Shown here: one piece after another, positions 43,876-55,333 of the stretch
Layout of the letters: the number at the start of each line of letters is the position of its first letter
Numbering within the stretch: the stretch's first letter is position 1
NCBI RefSeq assembly: GCF_036320965.1
Contig: NC_092235.1
Span: 5,757,161-5,821,160, forward strand
From: Panulirus ornatus
Lineage: Eukaryota; Arthropoda; Malacostraca; Decapoda; Palinuridae
Length of the DNA stretch: 64,000 bases
Direction of reading: 5' to 3'
The notes under the pieces: model-generated
Told to the model about the DNA's origin: nothing
Seen by the model: the letters and a program-made list of their open reading frames with translations, nothing else
The model's database searches: none
Made by a program: the position numbers and the translations under genes

Positions 43876-46155
43876 TTGCCTGTAAAGGTGTGGACCTTAC
43901 CAGCCTGCTGGCCAGGGCAGAAATGTTGGGAGATCATGCCGTTCTTCAAGGTGAAGCCAGTAAAATGAGACTATGTAAGAAACCTATCATGTTCAGCAGT
44001 ATAAGAAAAGATCTGTTTGTAGAAAATATCCCTCATATAGATCCATTGGAAGATAATTTGGATATAGACAATATTGTGCAGGATTTATCCAACATGGTAT
44101 ATGCTTGTGCACAGAGTAGTGTGCGACAGGATGAATCAACAGTTAACAATACCAGTTTAGGCAGATGGGAAAGATTACTGAATGATGCAGATGACGCTCG
44201 AGTGTGGAGAGCAATTAATTGGAAGGGTGATTTCAGTATGGATGATTGCCAGGATAGCTCGTGTCCCAGTGACCAGGATTTTAAGACACACTTCGAGACA
44301 GTACTGAACTCTAATAATGAGACAGACATTGACGGAAACAACGAGACAATTGACGTCACTATTCCTATCCTTGATGAGCCAATTACACCTGCAGAGATAC
44401 ACGAACAGTCCAGGAAGATGAAGCCTGATAAAGCCAGCGTGCCTGACGGAGTTCCCCCTGGCGTATTCTCTTTGTTGCCAGTTCAGTGGTTGTGCAGTTT
44501 GGCTACTTTGTTTAATAGCATTTTCTTACCAGGCATTTACCCTCAATCATGGATGAGAGCCAAAGTCTTTACAGTGTTTAAGAAAAGACCCAAGTAATTA
44601 CCGAGGTATAAGTGTAATCAAGACTTTAGCCAAACTGTATGATATGGTTCTGTGCCGGCGGTTAACCCTGTGGTTCAAACCTTACAGGGAAGAGGCTGGA
44701 TCACAGAAGCAGCGTAGCTGTATCAAACATATTGTTGTTACACTTCGTATTCTTTCTGACATGGCCACACGTAAGAAAGTTAAATTATTTATAACCTTTA
44801 TTGACTTTTCCAAAGCTTATGACTTAGTCCCGAGGCAGAAGTTGTTTACAGTGTTGCGGCATATTGGGTGTGGCGTGGTGATGTAAGCGGCGTTGAAGGC
44901 CATGTATCGTGTTACGGAGAGCCTGGTGGGAGGGGCTGTGGTAACAGCTACGCGTGGGGTTAGGCAGAGATCACCTACATCTTGTTTATTGTTCATAATA
45001 TTTGTCAATGAAGTCATACGCCTCATGAAAGAAAGATGTCAACCTGAGCAATTCATAGAGTGGTTACATGCTATGGTTCTTATGGATGACACTGTGTTGT
45101 TATTAACTAGTGGACAGAATATAGTAAAAAAGTTAGAAATATTACAACAATTTTGTGAAGAGTTTGGCATGGTGATCAACTGCTCTAAAACTAATTTTTT
45201 TGTAATTAACGGCAATGAGAGAGATAAGGAACGATTTAGTCGTAGAACACTGCGTGAACTATGTATCTACCTGGGGTCACCCTTCACCTGTGACGGCTCT
45301 GTGTCCTCGGCTGTACGGACTCACGCTAAAAGAAAATTGTCCCATGTGTTAAAGTATGTATCATTCCTCAAGAAGAATAACGACATTCCATTTATTGTTA
45401 AACGACGAGTCCTTGATGCTGCCATGATGTCGTCCTTACTGTATGGATGCGAGTCTTGGGTAAGTGCTGATATCAAACCTGTTATTAAACTGTACAATTG
45501 GGCCATAAAACAACTACTAAGGGTCAGGAAGACTACATCAAATTCGGTATGCTATGCGGAAGCTGGATATCCTTCACTCCCAGATTTTATTAAGTTTAAG
45601 CAGCACAAGTTTTTCAGCAGTATGTGATCCCAAAGATCAGATATGCCAGATGATCTCCTAACACTTTCCATCCGTGTTATAACCAATACACACATGGGGA
45701 AATATATTCAAAATTTCATTGATAACCGCCCTCCTGACCTAACTTCCTTAATTAAAAATGTACATAACGCAATTGAAAATTCCAGCTCCTCAAGGTGTAT
45801 CATATGTAAAGAGCTCAACCCAGGTTTGTCTATACATGACGTATACACTAAAAAACATCTGATACCAGAGTCCAACCGCATTGCATTTACGCGCTTCCGT
45901 GTAAGCGGCCACAGTTTAAGTGTTGAAACAGGTCGCTGGAATAGAAAGGGACGTGGCCGCATACCTTTTGAAGAAGGTGTGTGTATTTGTGGTGGAAGTG
46001 TACAAACTGAGAGGCATATGATTGAAAATTGTTCTTTGACACAGAACATCAGACATATGTATAACTTCATAAGATTAGAGGACCTTTTTGCACCTGATTT
46101 TCCCTATGATACATGTTGTGAAATAATTTTTAAGATATTAGAAATGTATGATTAA
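43876..46155 (+). pseudogene. Reverse transcriptase of second LINE type
   Basis: Motifs in order are RKMKPDKASVPDGVPPGVFS, SNYRGISVIKTLAKLYDMVL, ITFIDFSKAYDLVPRQKLF, GVRQRSPTSCLLFIIFVNEV and AMVLMDDTVLLL, where the usual Y/FADD is LMDD with both Asp kept. Next come YLGSPFTCDGSVSSAV and LLYGCESW. The C-terminus has CICGGSVQTERHMIENC, a Cys/His cluster found at the end of several LINE ORF2 proteins. The clade is uncertain. Frameshift and stops make it inactive. Confidence 0.82.
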
Positions 46156-46292
46156 ATAACTTTAAGATAATATTCTGTGGACTACATTATCAACATTAAA
46201 AGTGGATTTAGTGATTATTGTTCCTTTAGATTTAACGTTTAATTGTATTTATGTATGCTTAATGTCAATCTTATCTTGTTGTGGTTAATAAA

Positions 46293-46324
<32 letters not shown>
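43876..46324 (+). mobile_element. Second LINE type, 5'-truncated
   Basis: The element starts inside ORF2 after the microsatellite and ends with TTAATAAA followed by (CTAT)n at 46295-46324, a simple-repeat tail typical of some LINE clades. The RT runs over three frames (43876-44597, 44602-45627, 45628-46155), broken by a frameshift near 44597, a TAA at 44884 and a TGA at 45625. It is clearly different from the RTE-like family. Confidence 0.85.
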
Positions 46325-47066
46325 GTAACGTCACCTTGGCTATATTAGCAATGTGATATTTTTTGTAGGTGCTATATTGTCATTTTTTAATCATGCATAT
46401 TTTGTCATAAGTGATACATTATCATGATAAATATGATATTCTGGTGACTATATATTGGCCTTGTGACTATATTGTTATTATGACTATAATCTCATGTTGG
46501 ATATCTTGCCAAGATAACTATATTGTATTATCTACTCATAAATCTCTAAGTTCTAATAACCCAAAATTTTTAGAGTAGATAGGTTGGAAATTGATGGAAG
46601 CCATTTCTAACATTCTTGCATAACCTGACCTCTCGCCTTCCCAAAACATAGCCATCCCAGCTTGGATATTGTACTGCTGTGGTCGTCAACTAATTTGAAA
46701 AGGAAGACATTGAATGGAATAATTACTGAGGTAATCTCCAAAGATGATTACTGGACTGAGAAACAAATTCAGAGAGCAGATTAAACGACTTAAATCCATT
46801 CAGCTTTAGGGAAAAGAAGTTTAAGAGATCCTATACAGGTATACAAAGTTATTGTAATGGCATCCCTTTAAGCTTGATATTTTTACTTCCTGTAACTAGT
46901 TCCAACAATTAAAACAATATTCAGTGATTCAGTGATTTAAGTGACTGACTTTAGGATGCATTTGCATCTGTCAAAAATTGTATTTAGCAAATACTTCAAC
47001 TTTTAACTGACCCATTTTATATTTTTATTCATTTCATCTCAGTTTTATCACCTTTCTGTTACTGTT
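46325..47066. other. No gene recognised
   Basis: The DNA is AT-rich and partly degenerate-repetitive (TGACTATATTG phrases at 46450-46530). Confidence 0.5.
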
Positions 47067-47322
47067 TAATATCAACAGTAGCCCGTCTACGTAGTTGAGG
47101 CTCTGAAGCAAAGGAAACTTTTTCTAGTCTAGGTTAGGGTAGCATCTAAACCAAACCTAAGTGACCTTACCTTAGAAATATGTTCAGACAGTACCTTCTG
47201 AAAATATTTCTTCAGGTAAGGTCGTGGGGATTAGTTTAGGTGCTAACTAAACCTTGGCTAGAAAAAGTTTGCTTTAAAGCCACAACTGGTTGAAAGGCCT
47301 ACTTTAAGTGGTGATATTGAAA
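47067..47322. repeat. Hairpin MITE-like inverted repeat
   Basis: Arms of roughly 115 bp (47067-47185 and about 47205-47322) pair imperfectly; both contain AAACTTTTTCTAG-type and GACCTTACCT-type text in inverted order. The spacer is about 20 bp. No coding potential. Confidence 0.65.
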
Positions 47323-47849
47323 TTCATTTGCTCCAGTGTGCCCCTCCGTCCGTTTGTTTTATGTCCATCAAAAGATGCATACATTCAGTTTTTGATGTAG
47401 ATTGATTTCCTATATTAGCTTCATCTACGGAATTCTACATCTTCAGTTCAGCACACCATTGTGGTAATGAAGGGAAAGTCACCACATTTACAAGCCGAGT
47501 GCACGTAGCTTATCCCACCTCGTTAGAGAGAAAACTTACCTGTATTTGAATTAATGAACGGGAACAGAGAAGACAAAATTTTAATACACATTTATTATAC
47601 AACTACATAATTTATATTATATACATTACCACATTTCCTGCACTTTCCATCACAAATTTGCTGAGGTCATAACCTTGTAGTTACCATTACCTTACAACCT
47701 TAAGGATGGTGGTCTACAACACCTCTAGATTGATGGAGAAAACGAAAAGTTTCGTTTTACTTTTAAGACCACAGAAATACGGTAATTCCACTTCACTACC
47801 ACTAACTACTAGTTATTTTACTTGTTGATTTTTACGGCTAAGATTTTCA

Positions 47850-48340
47850 TCCTCTGAGCGAAGCCATACAATAATCGTCCTTATCTACTCTGAGCATTGG
47901 ATATCCTCCTGATGATCAAGATTGCTGTTTTGGTTGTCCGTTTCCCTTGTTACTGGTGCGCCTCACTGCACACCTTACATGAGTGCCTTCCACAGTATTA
48001 GGGACAGCTGTTGGGCCTCACTGTAGCTACTTCTGGGACGGTTGCCAATCTTCCTTGTATTCCTCATGACCACAGCGCCAAACCGACTCCCGCCATCAGG
48101 CCGAGACGCACAAACATTTCTGACAAAGTTGAGACAACCGCTTTCGCGTCAGTTTTGACACCAAGTGAATTTATACGACAATTACGCTCAAGATGCTTGG
48201 TTTTTCGTTCATGGATTGAACTGAAGCAACCAACGATGGTTGCTACTGCCCAATCCATGAAGTCCCCCCCACCACGGAAAGGTAACCAAGCTTCGGGGGG
48301 GATGGGTGTTTACCCTGACGCCAACGGAGAAACTCAATAT
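47850..48340. mobile_element. Segment X, copy in unit 2
   Basis: It is close to 16596-17110, then truncated. The hairpin at 48217-48264 is kept. Over about 300 bp of the ORF region only a handful of substitutions separate it from copy 1. Confidence 0.8.
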
Positions 48341-48532
48341 TAGTGCAGAGATCTTTTCCTCGGTAAAGAAAGTGTAGCCGGACTCCGCCCTCATGAGGTT
48401 ACTGCACTACAGCAAAGATCACACTTTGTTAGGCTGTGCTATAGGCAGCACAGCTCCGTCAAAGATCTCACTCCATAAGTGAACTTATATAGATTCCTTT
48501 TTTAACATTTTGTCTTGTCTATAAGGAACTCA

Positions 48533-49210
48533 TCAGTTCTTCTCCAGTGAAAGCAAAAAATCATCGAGAAATTCATTTGCTTCCTCAATATCAGGATCTT
48601 GTGGCTCTGTGTGGGGGACGAGGCTGGTGGGCTGTGTGTCTGGCTGTGTCTGGAGAGCGGGGCTGGTGGTCTCTGTGACTGGCTGCGTCTGGGAAGCGGG
48701 GCTGGTGGTCTCTGTGACTTGCTGTGTCTGGGAAGCGGGGCTGGTGGTCTCTGTGACTGGCTGTGTCTGGAGATCAAGGGAAGTCTTGGGTATAAATTTC
48801 AATATACTGTGAGCGATATCGTCTCTCAACCGATTCCTCTCGATCTTCTCTTGCACGGCCTTCATGATACGTTTGGGCGGCTTTCTCCATTTTCTTTGCA
48901 TTTCAGTTGGTGATCCTGCGCCATCGAGCCACATGATACCAGAATAGTATCGTTCCTGTTTCCCAACGGGTCCAATCTTGGTGTCACACATGATGCCGAG
49001 GGAACCCAAATGGCGGCCGATGTTTACGTTGGAAGCCACGGGCTCGTTATGTATCTTGCAGTAACTTTCATACCGTTGCTGCAGCTCTTTCCTGCTGATA
49101 AGGTACCGCTTCATAGTAATAGTCTTTCCCTTCATTTGAACGAAGGTATTCATGAAACTAACAAAGGAAGCCTTTCCTTTGTAATCCCGTTTGTAGTAAC
49201 AGAAAGCCAT
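48533..49210 (-). CDS. RFX/primase-type winged-helix protein, copy 2
   Basis: This 225-codon ORF is intact from ATG at 49210. Residues 1-137 are identical to those of the 17479-18195 protein, including ISRKELQQRYESYCKIHNEP and GPVGKQERYYSGIMW. One 13-residue repeat is missing, and a few repeat residues differ (for example SPAS for SPGP). The acidic tail DDFLLSLEKN is unchanged. By eye, the ~411 bases coding for the N-terminal part differ at one synonymous position (FVQ codons, near 49142), while adjacent non-coding DNA differs far more. This suggests functional constraint or gene conversion. Confidence 0.75.
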   Translation of the reverse strand: MAFCYYKRDYKGKASFVSFMNTFVQMKGKTITMKRYLISRKELQQRYESYCKIHNEPVASNVNIGRHLGSLGIMCDTKIGPVGKQERYYSGIMWLDGAGSPTEMQRKWRKPPKRIMKAVQEKIERNRLRDDIAHSILKFIPKTSLDLQTQPVTETTSPASQTQQVTETTSPASQTQPVTETTSPALQTQPDTQPTSLVPHTEPQDPDIEEANEFLDDFLLSLEKN

Positions 49211-49588
49211 TGAAGACGTGGATTGGGTAAGGCGGAGTTACACAGACTAACAAGATAGTCCTATAATCAATGATCCTGTATCAGCACTGAACTCGAAATA
49301 CGTCAGAACGACAATTTGAACCCAGGGCTGGAGGGCCAGTTGATGATATTCTCACGTCTTGCTCAACCAAGTAACCTCGGTTAGACCTTGTTTATATTTA
49401 AATATAGTAAAGCTAATATAGTGAAGCTTGATGATTCTATTTATATGTAAGTTGCAATGTAGTTTGTATATATATATATATATATATTTTTTTTTTTCTT
49501 TTTTTTCAATAATGGATGGAACTTGGCTCCTAAGGTGATTTTGTTGTTGGAGTGGGACCTCCAGTCATTCTGTCCACCTTTTCCCTTT

Positions 49589-49945
49589 CTAGACATGTGG
49601 TGGTGCATTGGGTAGTGTGGCAACCTTCGTCTTCATCTTTTTGGGTGCAGGCTTGCAAACCTCGTGGAGTAGTTGTGGGGTTTGCTTCTTTGCTGCACCC
49701 GACATAGCCATCTGGGTGTAGCTATCTACCCGGGCTGGTGGGTCAGCCAGCATAGCTACACGCTCACTCGGTACCTGGCTGGTGGACGAGCAGCCTTCCT
49801 TTCTTCCATGGCTACAGTCTGCCTAACGACCTGGGGTTGTGGAGAAGCCATCCTTACTACCACCCAGGTTGGTTGGGCAGCCTTCTTTCGTTTCTTTGCT
49901 ACACCCTTCTGGTTGGGCTGGCCGGTCAACCTTCGGTTGTAGGTA
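49589..49945 (-). pseudogene. Lys/Arg-rich ORF, copy 2 (truncated)
   Basis: VAKKRKKAAQPTWVVVRMAS is kept. However, the upstream repeat is deleted, and a missing G in the GGTACCTGG text near 49775 shifts the frame to an early stop (PPARYRVSV). Confidence 0.5.
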
Positions 49946-50848
49946 AAAGTATATATATAGAATAATGTGGTTATCATCAGCAGCCAGAGGCCATTCCTCC
50001 CTCCTTGCCTGCAGAGTTCTTGATTTTCTGGAAAGTTCTACGAGATTCTGGTAAGATAAATACCATTGAGAGGACGTTGTTAGGGGACAGTCAGGTTCAG
50101 TTTAGAGTTGGTTGTGGGATGGTTCTTTTACTGTGTTGTATCAGCCAGATGGGTATTTCTTCTCACAGCTTTCGTTAAAGTTTGTTTTCTAGAAGCATGA
50201 TCTAGAACACTATTTTCCATATGTTTATCATTTTTGTTGTTATAGTTTCATTATAATCATTAGTTTTGTTATTGTTGACTTTCAGATATTTGATGTTATG
50301 TTTGTGATTCCCGTGGAAGCGTCTGACATCTTGCTAGAAGACTTTCTGGTCACAATATTTCTGCACTGGGGAGTTGATCGTATTCTTTTATTGCAGGTTT
50401 TGTTATTATCTTGCTTTACATTAAGGTCTACTGGAGGTTTTCCCAATGCTGGTTGAACATATGTCCAGCAACAGGAGATAGCGTAAGATACAGTATTGAT
50501 GAAACTTATCTATCTATATACCTATCTAAATATCGCTCTATCAATCTATCAATCTAACTATGCACATATCTATCTATCTTTATCTGAAAGTCAACAATAA
50601 TAAAATCATTGATATATGAAGTATAACAACGTCCTCTCAATGGCAATTATCTCACCAGAATCTTCTAGAACCTTCCAGAAAACTATGAACTCTGCAGGCA
50701 AGGAGGGAGGAATGGTCTCCGGCTATTGATAAAACCATATTATTCCATATATGTGTTTATATATACATATTTATGTATATATATGAATGTATATATAACG
50801 TACAGAATAATGCGGCCATCATCAGTATCGAAGAAAACTGAAAAGATG

Positions 50849-50920
50849 AGGTCCCACCGAGATTCGAACTCGGATTGCTGTATTTAGAGTCCAGAGTGCT
50901 AACCCTTACACCATGGGACC
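50849..50920 (-). pseudogene. tRNA-Gln-like with CTA anticodon
   Basis: The acceptor and T arms match 20021-20092 exactly, but the anticodon arm reads CTGGA-CTCTAAA-TACAG, with one G/A mismatch. The anticodon would be CTA, complementary to the UAG stop. It is probably a decayed tRNA, but a suppressor-type reading is formally possible. Confidence 0.6.
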
Positions 50921-51441
50921 TGATAAGAACAGATGTGATTTCATCTAAATGTTTTACATATAATCAACCAGAGGCCATTCCTCCCTCCCTGCCTGCAGGG
51001 TTCAAGGTTTTCTAGAAGGTTCTCGAAGATTCTGGTAAGATCATTACCTTTGAGAGGTCGTCGTTAGATGACAGTCAGGTTCACTCTATGGTTGGTGTTT
51101 GTAGTTGGTTGTCCGAGGATGTTGTTATACTTGATCAATTTTGTAATTGTTGACTTTCAGGTAGGAAGTACTCATTTACGATGCATCCTTGTACTCACAA
51201 CAACCTTATGAGTCACTTCAAGATTTATCTTCACTACAACTTTATCTTCACTACACTGTTAAGGTTGAAGTCAATGGTCACATTCACTACAATCTCAACA
51301 CGACTGGTCTTATACCTAACCCATATTATCACTACATCCATGTACATGTATTTCTTGCAGAATAACGCAATCAATGATTTCTGTGAAAGTTGATATATAC
51401 AGCATTACGTATCTATCAATCTATCTAATATCTGTTTTTAC

Positions 51442-51479
<38 letters not shown>

Positions 51480-51576
51480 AAATTAGAAAGTCAACAACAA
51501 TATCATTAATGATACGTATAACTACGTCCTCTCAATGGCAGTTCCTACCCAGAATCTTCGAGAACCTTCTAGAAAG

Positions 51577-51720
51577 CGTAATTGTCGTATAAATTCACTT
51601 GGTGTCATAACTGACGCGAAAGCGGTTGTCTCAATTTTGTCAGAAATGTTTGTGCGTCTCGGCCTGATGGCGGGAGTCGGTTTGGCGCTGTGGTCATGAG
51701 GGAATACGAGGAAGATTGGT
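51577..51720 (-). mobile_element. Segment X, 144-bp inverted piece
   Basis: This is the reverse complement of about 16800-16943, joined directly to the broken foldback of unit 2 at CTAGAAAGCGTAATTG. Confidence 0.8.
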
Positions 51721-52049
51721 AAATAAGGGAAGGCCTCTTTTACCAGTTCTGACCTTAACTGCTCCCACTTATTAAGATCTATCAATATACATACGTTCAG
51801 TCCTGAGTAACATTTCAAAATATGTAACACATTCGTCTGTTTCATCTAGATGTAGAAATATGAATATACACGTGAGTAGATATATTTATGTTTTGACATT
51901 TGTGTTTCTCTTTCCGTTTTAGAAGTTTATTAAGATTTCTCTCAAGAAAAAATATGAAAAGATAACATGTTTTACGTGTGTCCATTATACATGTACCAGG
52001 TAAGGTAAGACAGCACGGCCAACTGCGGCCCTAATCAATATACCACGGG
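51721..52049. other. No gene recognised
   Basis: AT-rich sequence without supported features. Confidence 0.5.
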
Positions 52050-52292
52050 AACGTATCACAGTAACCACTGGTCCGCGGAGGACCAATCACAGTAACCACT
52101 GGTCCGCAGAGGACCAATCATGAATCACGAGCAGCAGCGGTCCACCAATAGGGAGTCGACGCACAGTAGCGCTGCCCAAGTGGCTACCGGGGACACAATA
52201 TGGAGGAGTGGCCGAGCCCGGACACTGGCTCATCTGGGTCTATTTTCTTCCTTGCTCTTCATAATCCTAAACACAATATCTTTTCATCGTAG
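52050..52292 (+). promoter_or_regulatory. CCAAT-rich candidate promoter and short first exon
   Basis: Two near-identical 31-bp direct repeats contain ACTGGTCCGC and GGACCAATCA, and another CCAAT follows at 52145. The stretch is GC-richer than its surroundings. An ATG at 52200 opens 30 codons (MEEWPSPDTGSSGSIFFLAL onward) up to TAG at 52290. A possible splice donor overlaps the end (ATCGTAGGTAATT). No downstream exon was found in the window, so this is only a candidate. Confidence 0.3.
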
Positions 52293-52489
52293 GTAATTTA
52301 TTACCTCATTAACATTTTGTGTATATTTCTAGTAGTGAACTGGTATTCCTAATTTAATGCAGTTCTTGATAACTTTTGTCTATTTATGTTTTGATGTGAA
52401 TTCCAGTTTGCTTACCAACATGTGAATGATAATGAGATTACTGACTGTATAAAAGCTGTATAAAATAAATCTATAGTTTTAGTGTTAAT

Positions 52490-53490
52490 TTTAAGGTTGC
52501 TAAGAATCCTAACAAAATACATTCTAGAAATTACGTTTTTGTACAGTGCCTCCATATTTCTATTGAAAGAAAAGTCATTATCAAGTAATTACATTCCTTC
52601 ACAGATTCTACAAGTTCACCACTAACATATAAATGTACCTGAGCCACTGGTAAGCTAATGTGATTTACAATCATTTGTTTTGTTTTCTGAACATTGAGTT
52701 CAAGGTCATTATCATTACATCATAACGTAAAATGTTCAACTTCCGGATACACGTCATCATCATTTGTACATTGACTTAGGAGAACGGCATCATCTGCATA
52801 CATAACTTGGCAACATGACACCAACACTCACTAGTATACTGGCTGACCACATCATCCACCTCTGTGCTCCACCTGGCCAACATGACACCAACACTCACTA
52901 GTATACTGGCTGACCACACCATCCACCTCTGTGCTCCACCTGGCCAACATGACACCAACACTTGCTGGTATACTGGCTGACCACACCATCCACCTTTGTG
53001 CTCCACCTGGCGAACATGACACCAACACTCACTAGTATACTGGCTGACCACACCATCCATCTCTGTGCTCCACCTGGCCAACATGACACCAACACTCACT
53101 AGTATACTGGCTGACCACACCATCCACCTCCGGGCTCCACTTGTATTTGTTATCATGATATCCAATTTTTCATGTAAGAAATTGAACATATTGAGGCCTT
53201 CTTGTGAGGAAAACATTATTCCAGAGAGTTTAGTTAGAATTGACATTCATGTTATTAAGTTTATGCATCATTATATGATGCTGGATGGTGTTGAAAGTAC
53301 TAGAAAAATCTACAAAATGTTGTATATTGGTAATATTAGATCTGTTCATATGATCGAGAACATAATCAATAAAGCAGAGTTACATCCTCTACACCTCGAT
53401 TTCTCGTATAAGTGAACTGAAAGCGATCGGTAAATTGTTGGACTTGTTGGTAAAGTCTGGTTTTGATAAACTTCTCAAAAAAAATCATCA
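52490..53490 (-). mobile_element. L2/CR1-like LINE relic
   Basis: The minus strand from 53490 encodes FIKTRLYQQVQQFTDRFQFT and RNRGVEDVTLL. It continues in broken frames resembling HFVDFSSTFNTIQHHIM and NVFLTRRPQYVQFLT. After the 67-bp tandem array it resumes with MYADDAVLLSQCTNDDDVYP (YADD catalytic motif), LELNVQKTKQMIVNH and VESVKECNYL. It is dead and distinct from the other two LINE types. Confidence 0.7.
52808..53142. repeat. 67-bp tandem repeat, 5 copies
   Basis: Units contain ACTGGCTGACCACACCATCC and CAACATGACACCAACACTCA. Starts at 52838, 52905, 52972, 53039 and 53106 confirm the 67-bp period. The array sits inside the RT relic, between its palm-start and YADD parts. Confidence 0.95.
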
Positions 53491-53497
53491 AAATCAA

Positions 53498-54075
53498 AAT
53501 CAAAGAGAATATATGTTTCAGAGGTGGAGGAAACGAGAAGTGGGAGAAGAAACTGGAGGTGGAAAGATGGAGTGAAAAAGATTTTGAGTGATCGAGGCAT
53601 GAACATGCAGGAGGGTGAAAGGCGTGCAAGGAATAGAGTGAATTGGAACTATGTAGTATTGAATTGAATTGGATTGAACCAGGGCATGCGAAGCGTCTGG
53701 GGTAGACAACGGAAAGTTTTGTGGGGCCTGTGGGAGCTGTAGTTTCGGTGAATTATACATGACAGCTAGAGACTGAGTGTGAACGAATTTGGCCTTTGTT
53801 GTCTTTTCCCAGCACTACCTTGCGCGCAAGCGGGGTGAGGGGGTTGTCAATTCATGTGTGGCGGGGTGGCGATGGAATAGATGAAAGCAGCATGTATGAA
53901 TATATGCATGTGCATATATGTATATGTCTGTGCATGTATGTGTATATATACGTTGAAATGTATAGGTATGTACATGTGTGTGTGTGGGCGTTTATGTATA
54001 TACATGTGCATGTATGTGGGTTGGGCCATTCTTTCGTGTGTTTCCTTGCGCTACCTCGCTAACGCGAAAATCATC
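53498..54075 (+). mobile_element. RTE-like LINE, 3' end fragment
   Basis: It begins at the codons for YVSEVEETRS and runs through KDGVKKILSDRGMNMQEGER to the stop and the untranslated tail ending at GCTAACGCG. A (TA)n tract follows. Confidence 0.85.
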
Positions 54076-54082
54076 AATAATG

Positions 54083-54083
<1 letters not shown>

Positions 54084-54113
<30 letters not shown>
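54084..54113. repeat. (TA)n at LINE-LINE junction
   Basis: A TA tract of about 30 bp separates a plus LINE 3' end from the broken end of the inverted LINE at 54114. Confidence 0.95.
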
Positions 54114-54118
<5 letters not shown>

Positions 54119-55324
54119 TTGCTTTTCTAAGTATTTCTCACATACATTCTTCAAAGCAAACACCTGATCCACACATCCTCTACCACTTCTGAAACCACAC
54201 TGCTCTTCCCCAATCTGATGCTCTGTACATGCCTTCACCCTCTCAATCAATACCCTCCTATATAATTTACAAGGAATACTCAACAAACTTATACCTCTGT
54301 AATTTGAGCACTCACTCTTATCCCCTTTGCCTTTGTACAATGGCACTATGCACGCATTCCGCCAATCCTCAGGCACCTCACCATGAGTCATACATACATT
54401 AAATAACCTTACCAACCAGTCAACAATACAGTCACCCCCTTTTTTAATAAATTCCACTGCAATACCATCCAAACCTGCTGCCTTGCCGGCTTTCATCTTC
54501 CGCAAAGCTTTCACTACCTCTTCTCTGTTTACCAAATCATTTTCCCTAACCCTCTCACTTTGCACACCACCTCGACCAAAACACCCTATATCTGCCACTC
54601 TATCATCAAACACATTCAACAGACCTTCAAAATACTCACTCTATCTCCTTCTCACATCACCACTACTTGTTGTCACCTCCCCATTTGCGCCCTTCACTGA
54701 AGTTCCCATTTGCTCCCTTGTCTTACGCACTTTATTTACCTCCTTCCAGAACATCTTTTTATTCTCCCTAAAATTTAATGATACTCTCTCACCCCAACTC
54801 TCATTTGCCCTTTTTTTCACCTCTTGCACCTTTCTCTTGACCTCCTGTCTCTTTCTTTTATACATCTCCCACTCAATTGCATTTTTTCCCTGCAAAAATC
54901 GTCCAAATGCCTCTCTCTTCTCTTTCACTAATACTCTTACTTCTTCGTCCCACCACTCACTACCCTTTCTAATCAATCCACCTCCCACTCTTCTCATGCC
55001 ACAAGCATCTTTTGCGCAATCCATCACTGATTCCCTAAATACATCCCATTCCTCCCCCACTCCCCTTACTTCCATTGTTATCACCTTTTTCCATTCTGTA
55101 CTCAGTCTCTCCTGGTACTTCCTCACACAGGTCTCCTTCCCAAGCTCACTTACTCTCACCACCCTCTTCACCCCAACATTCACTCTTCTTTTCTGAAAAC
55201 CCATACAAATCTTCACCTTAGCCTCCACAAGATAATGATCAGACATCCCTCCAGTTGCACCTCTCAGCACAGTAACATCCATAAGTCTCTCTTTCGCACG
55301 CCTGTCAATTAACACGCAATCCAA
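54114..55324 (-). pseudogene. LINE linker and RT N-terminal part
   Basis: Two frames (55324-54641 and 54619-54114) encode the SDH end of the nuclease, a Lys/Arg/Glu-rich helical linker (VLVKEKREAFGRFLQGKN), and RT start motifs: MKAGKAAGLDGIAVEFIKKG, ACIVPLYKGKGDKSECSNYR, GISLLSIPCKLY and EEQCGFRSGRGCVDQVF. A TAG near 54640 separates them. It ends in (TA)n. Confidence 0.83.
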
Positions 55325-55333
55325 TAACGCTCT

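Larger units (their letters stand above)
47391..51576 (-). mobile_element. Duplicated unit 2
   Basis: It matches 16149 to about 20738. It starts at the same TTTTTGATGTAGATTG phrase and stops abruptly inside the right arm of foldback 2, where an inverted piece of segment X is joined. It lacks about 190 bp after segment X (join at CTCAATATTAGTGC, 48340), about 100 bp of the K/R-rich ORF, and most of the (TA)n tract. Confidence 0.6.
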
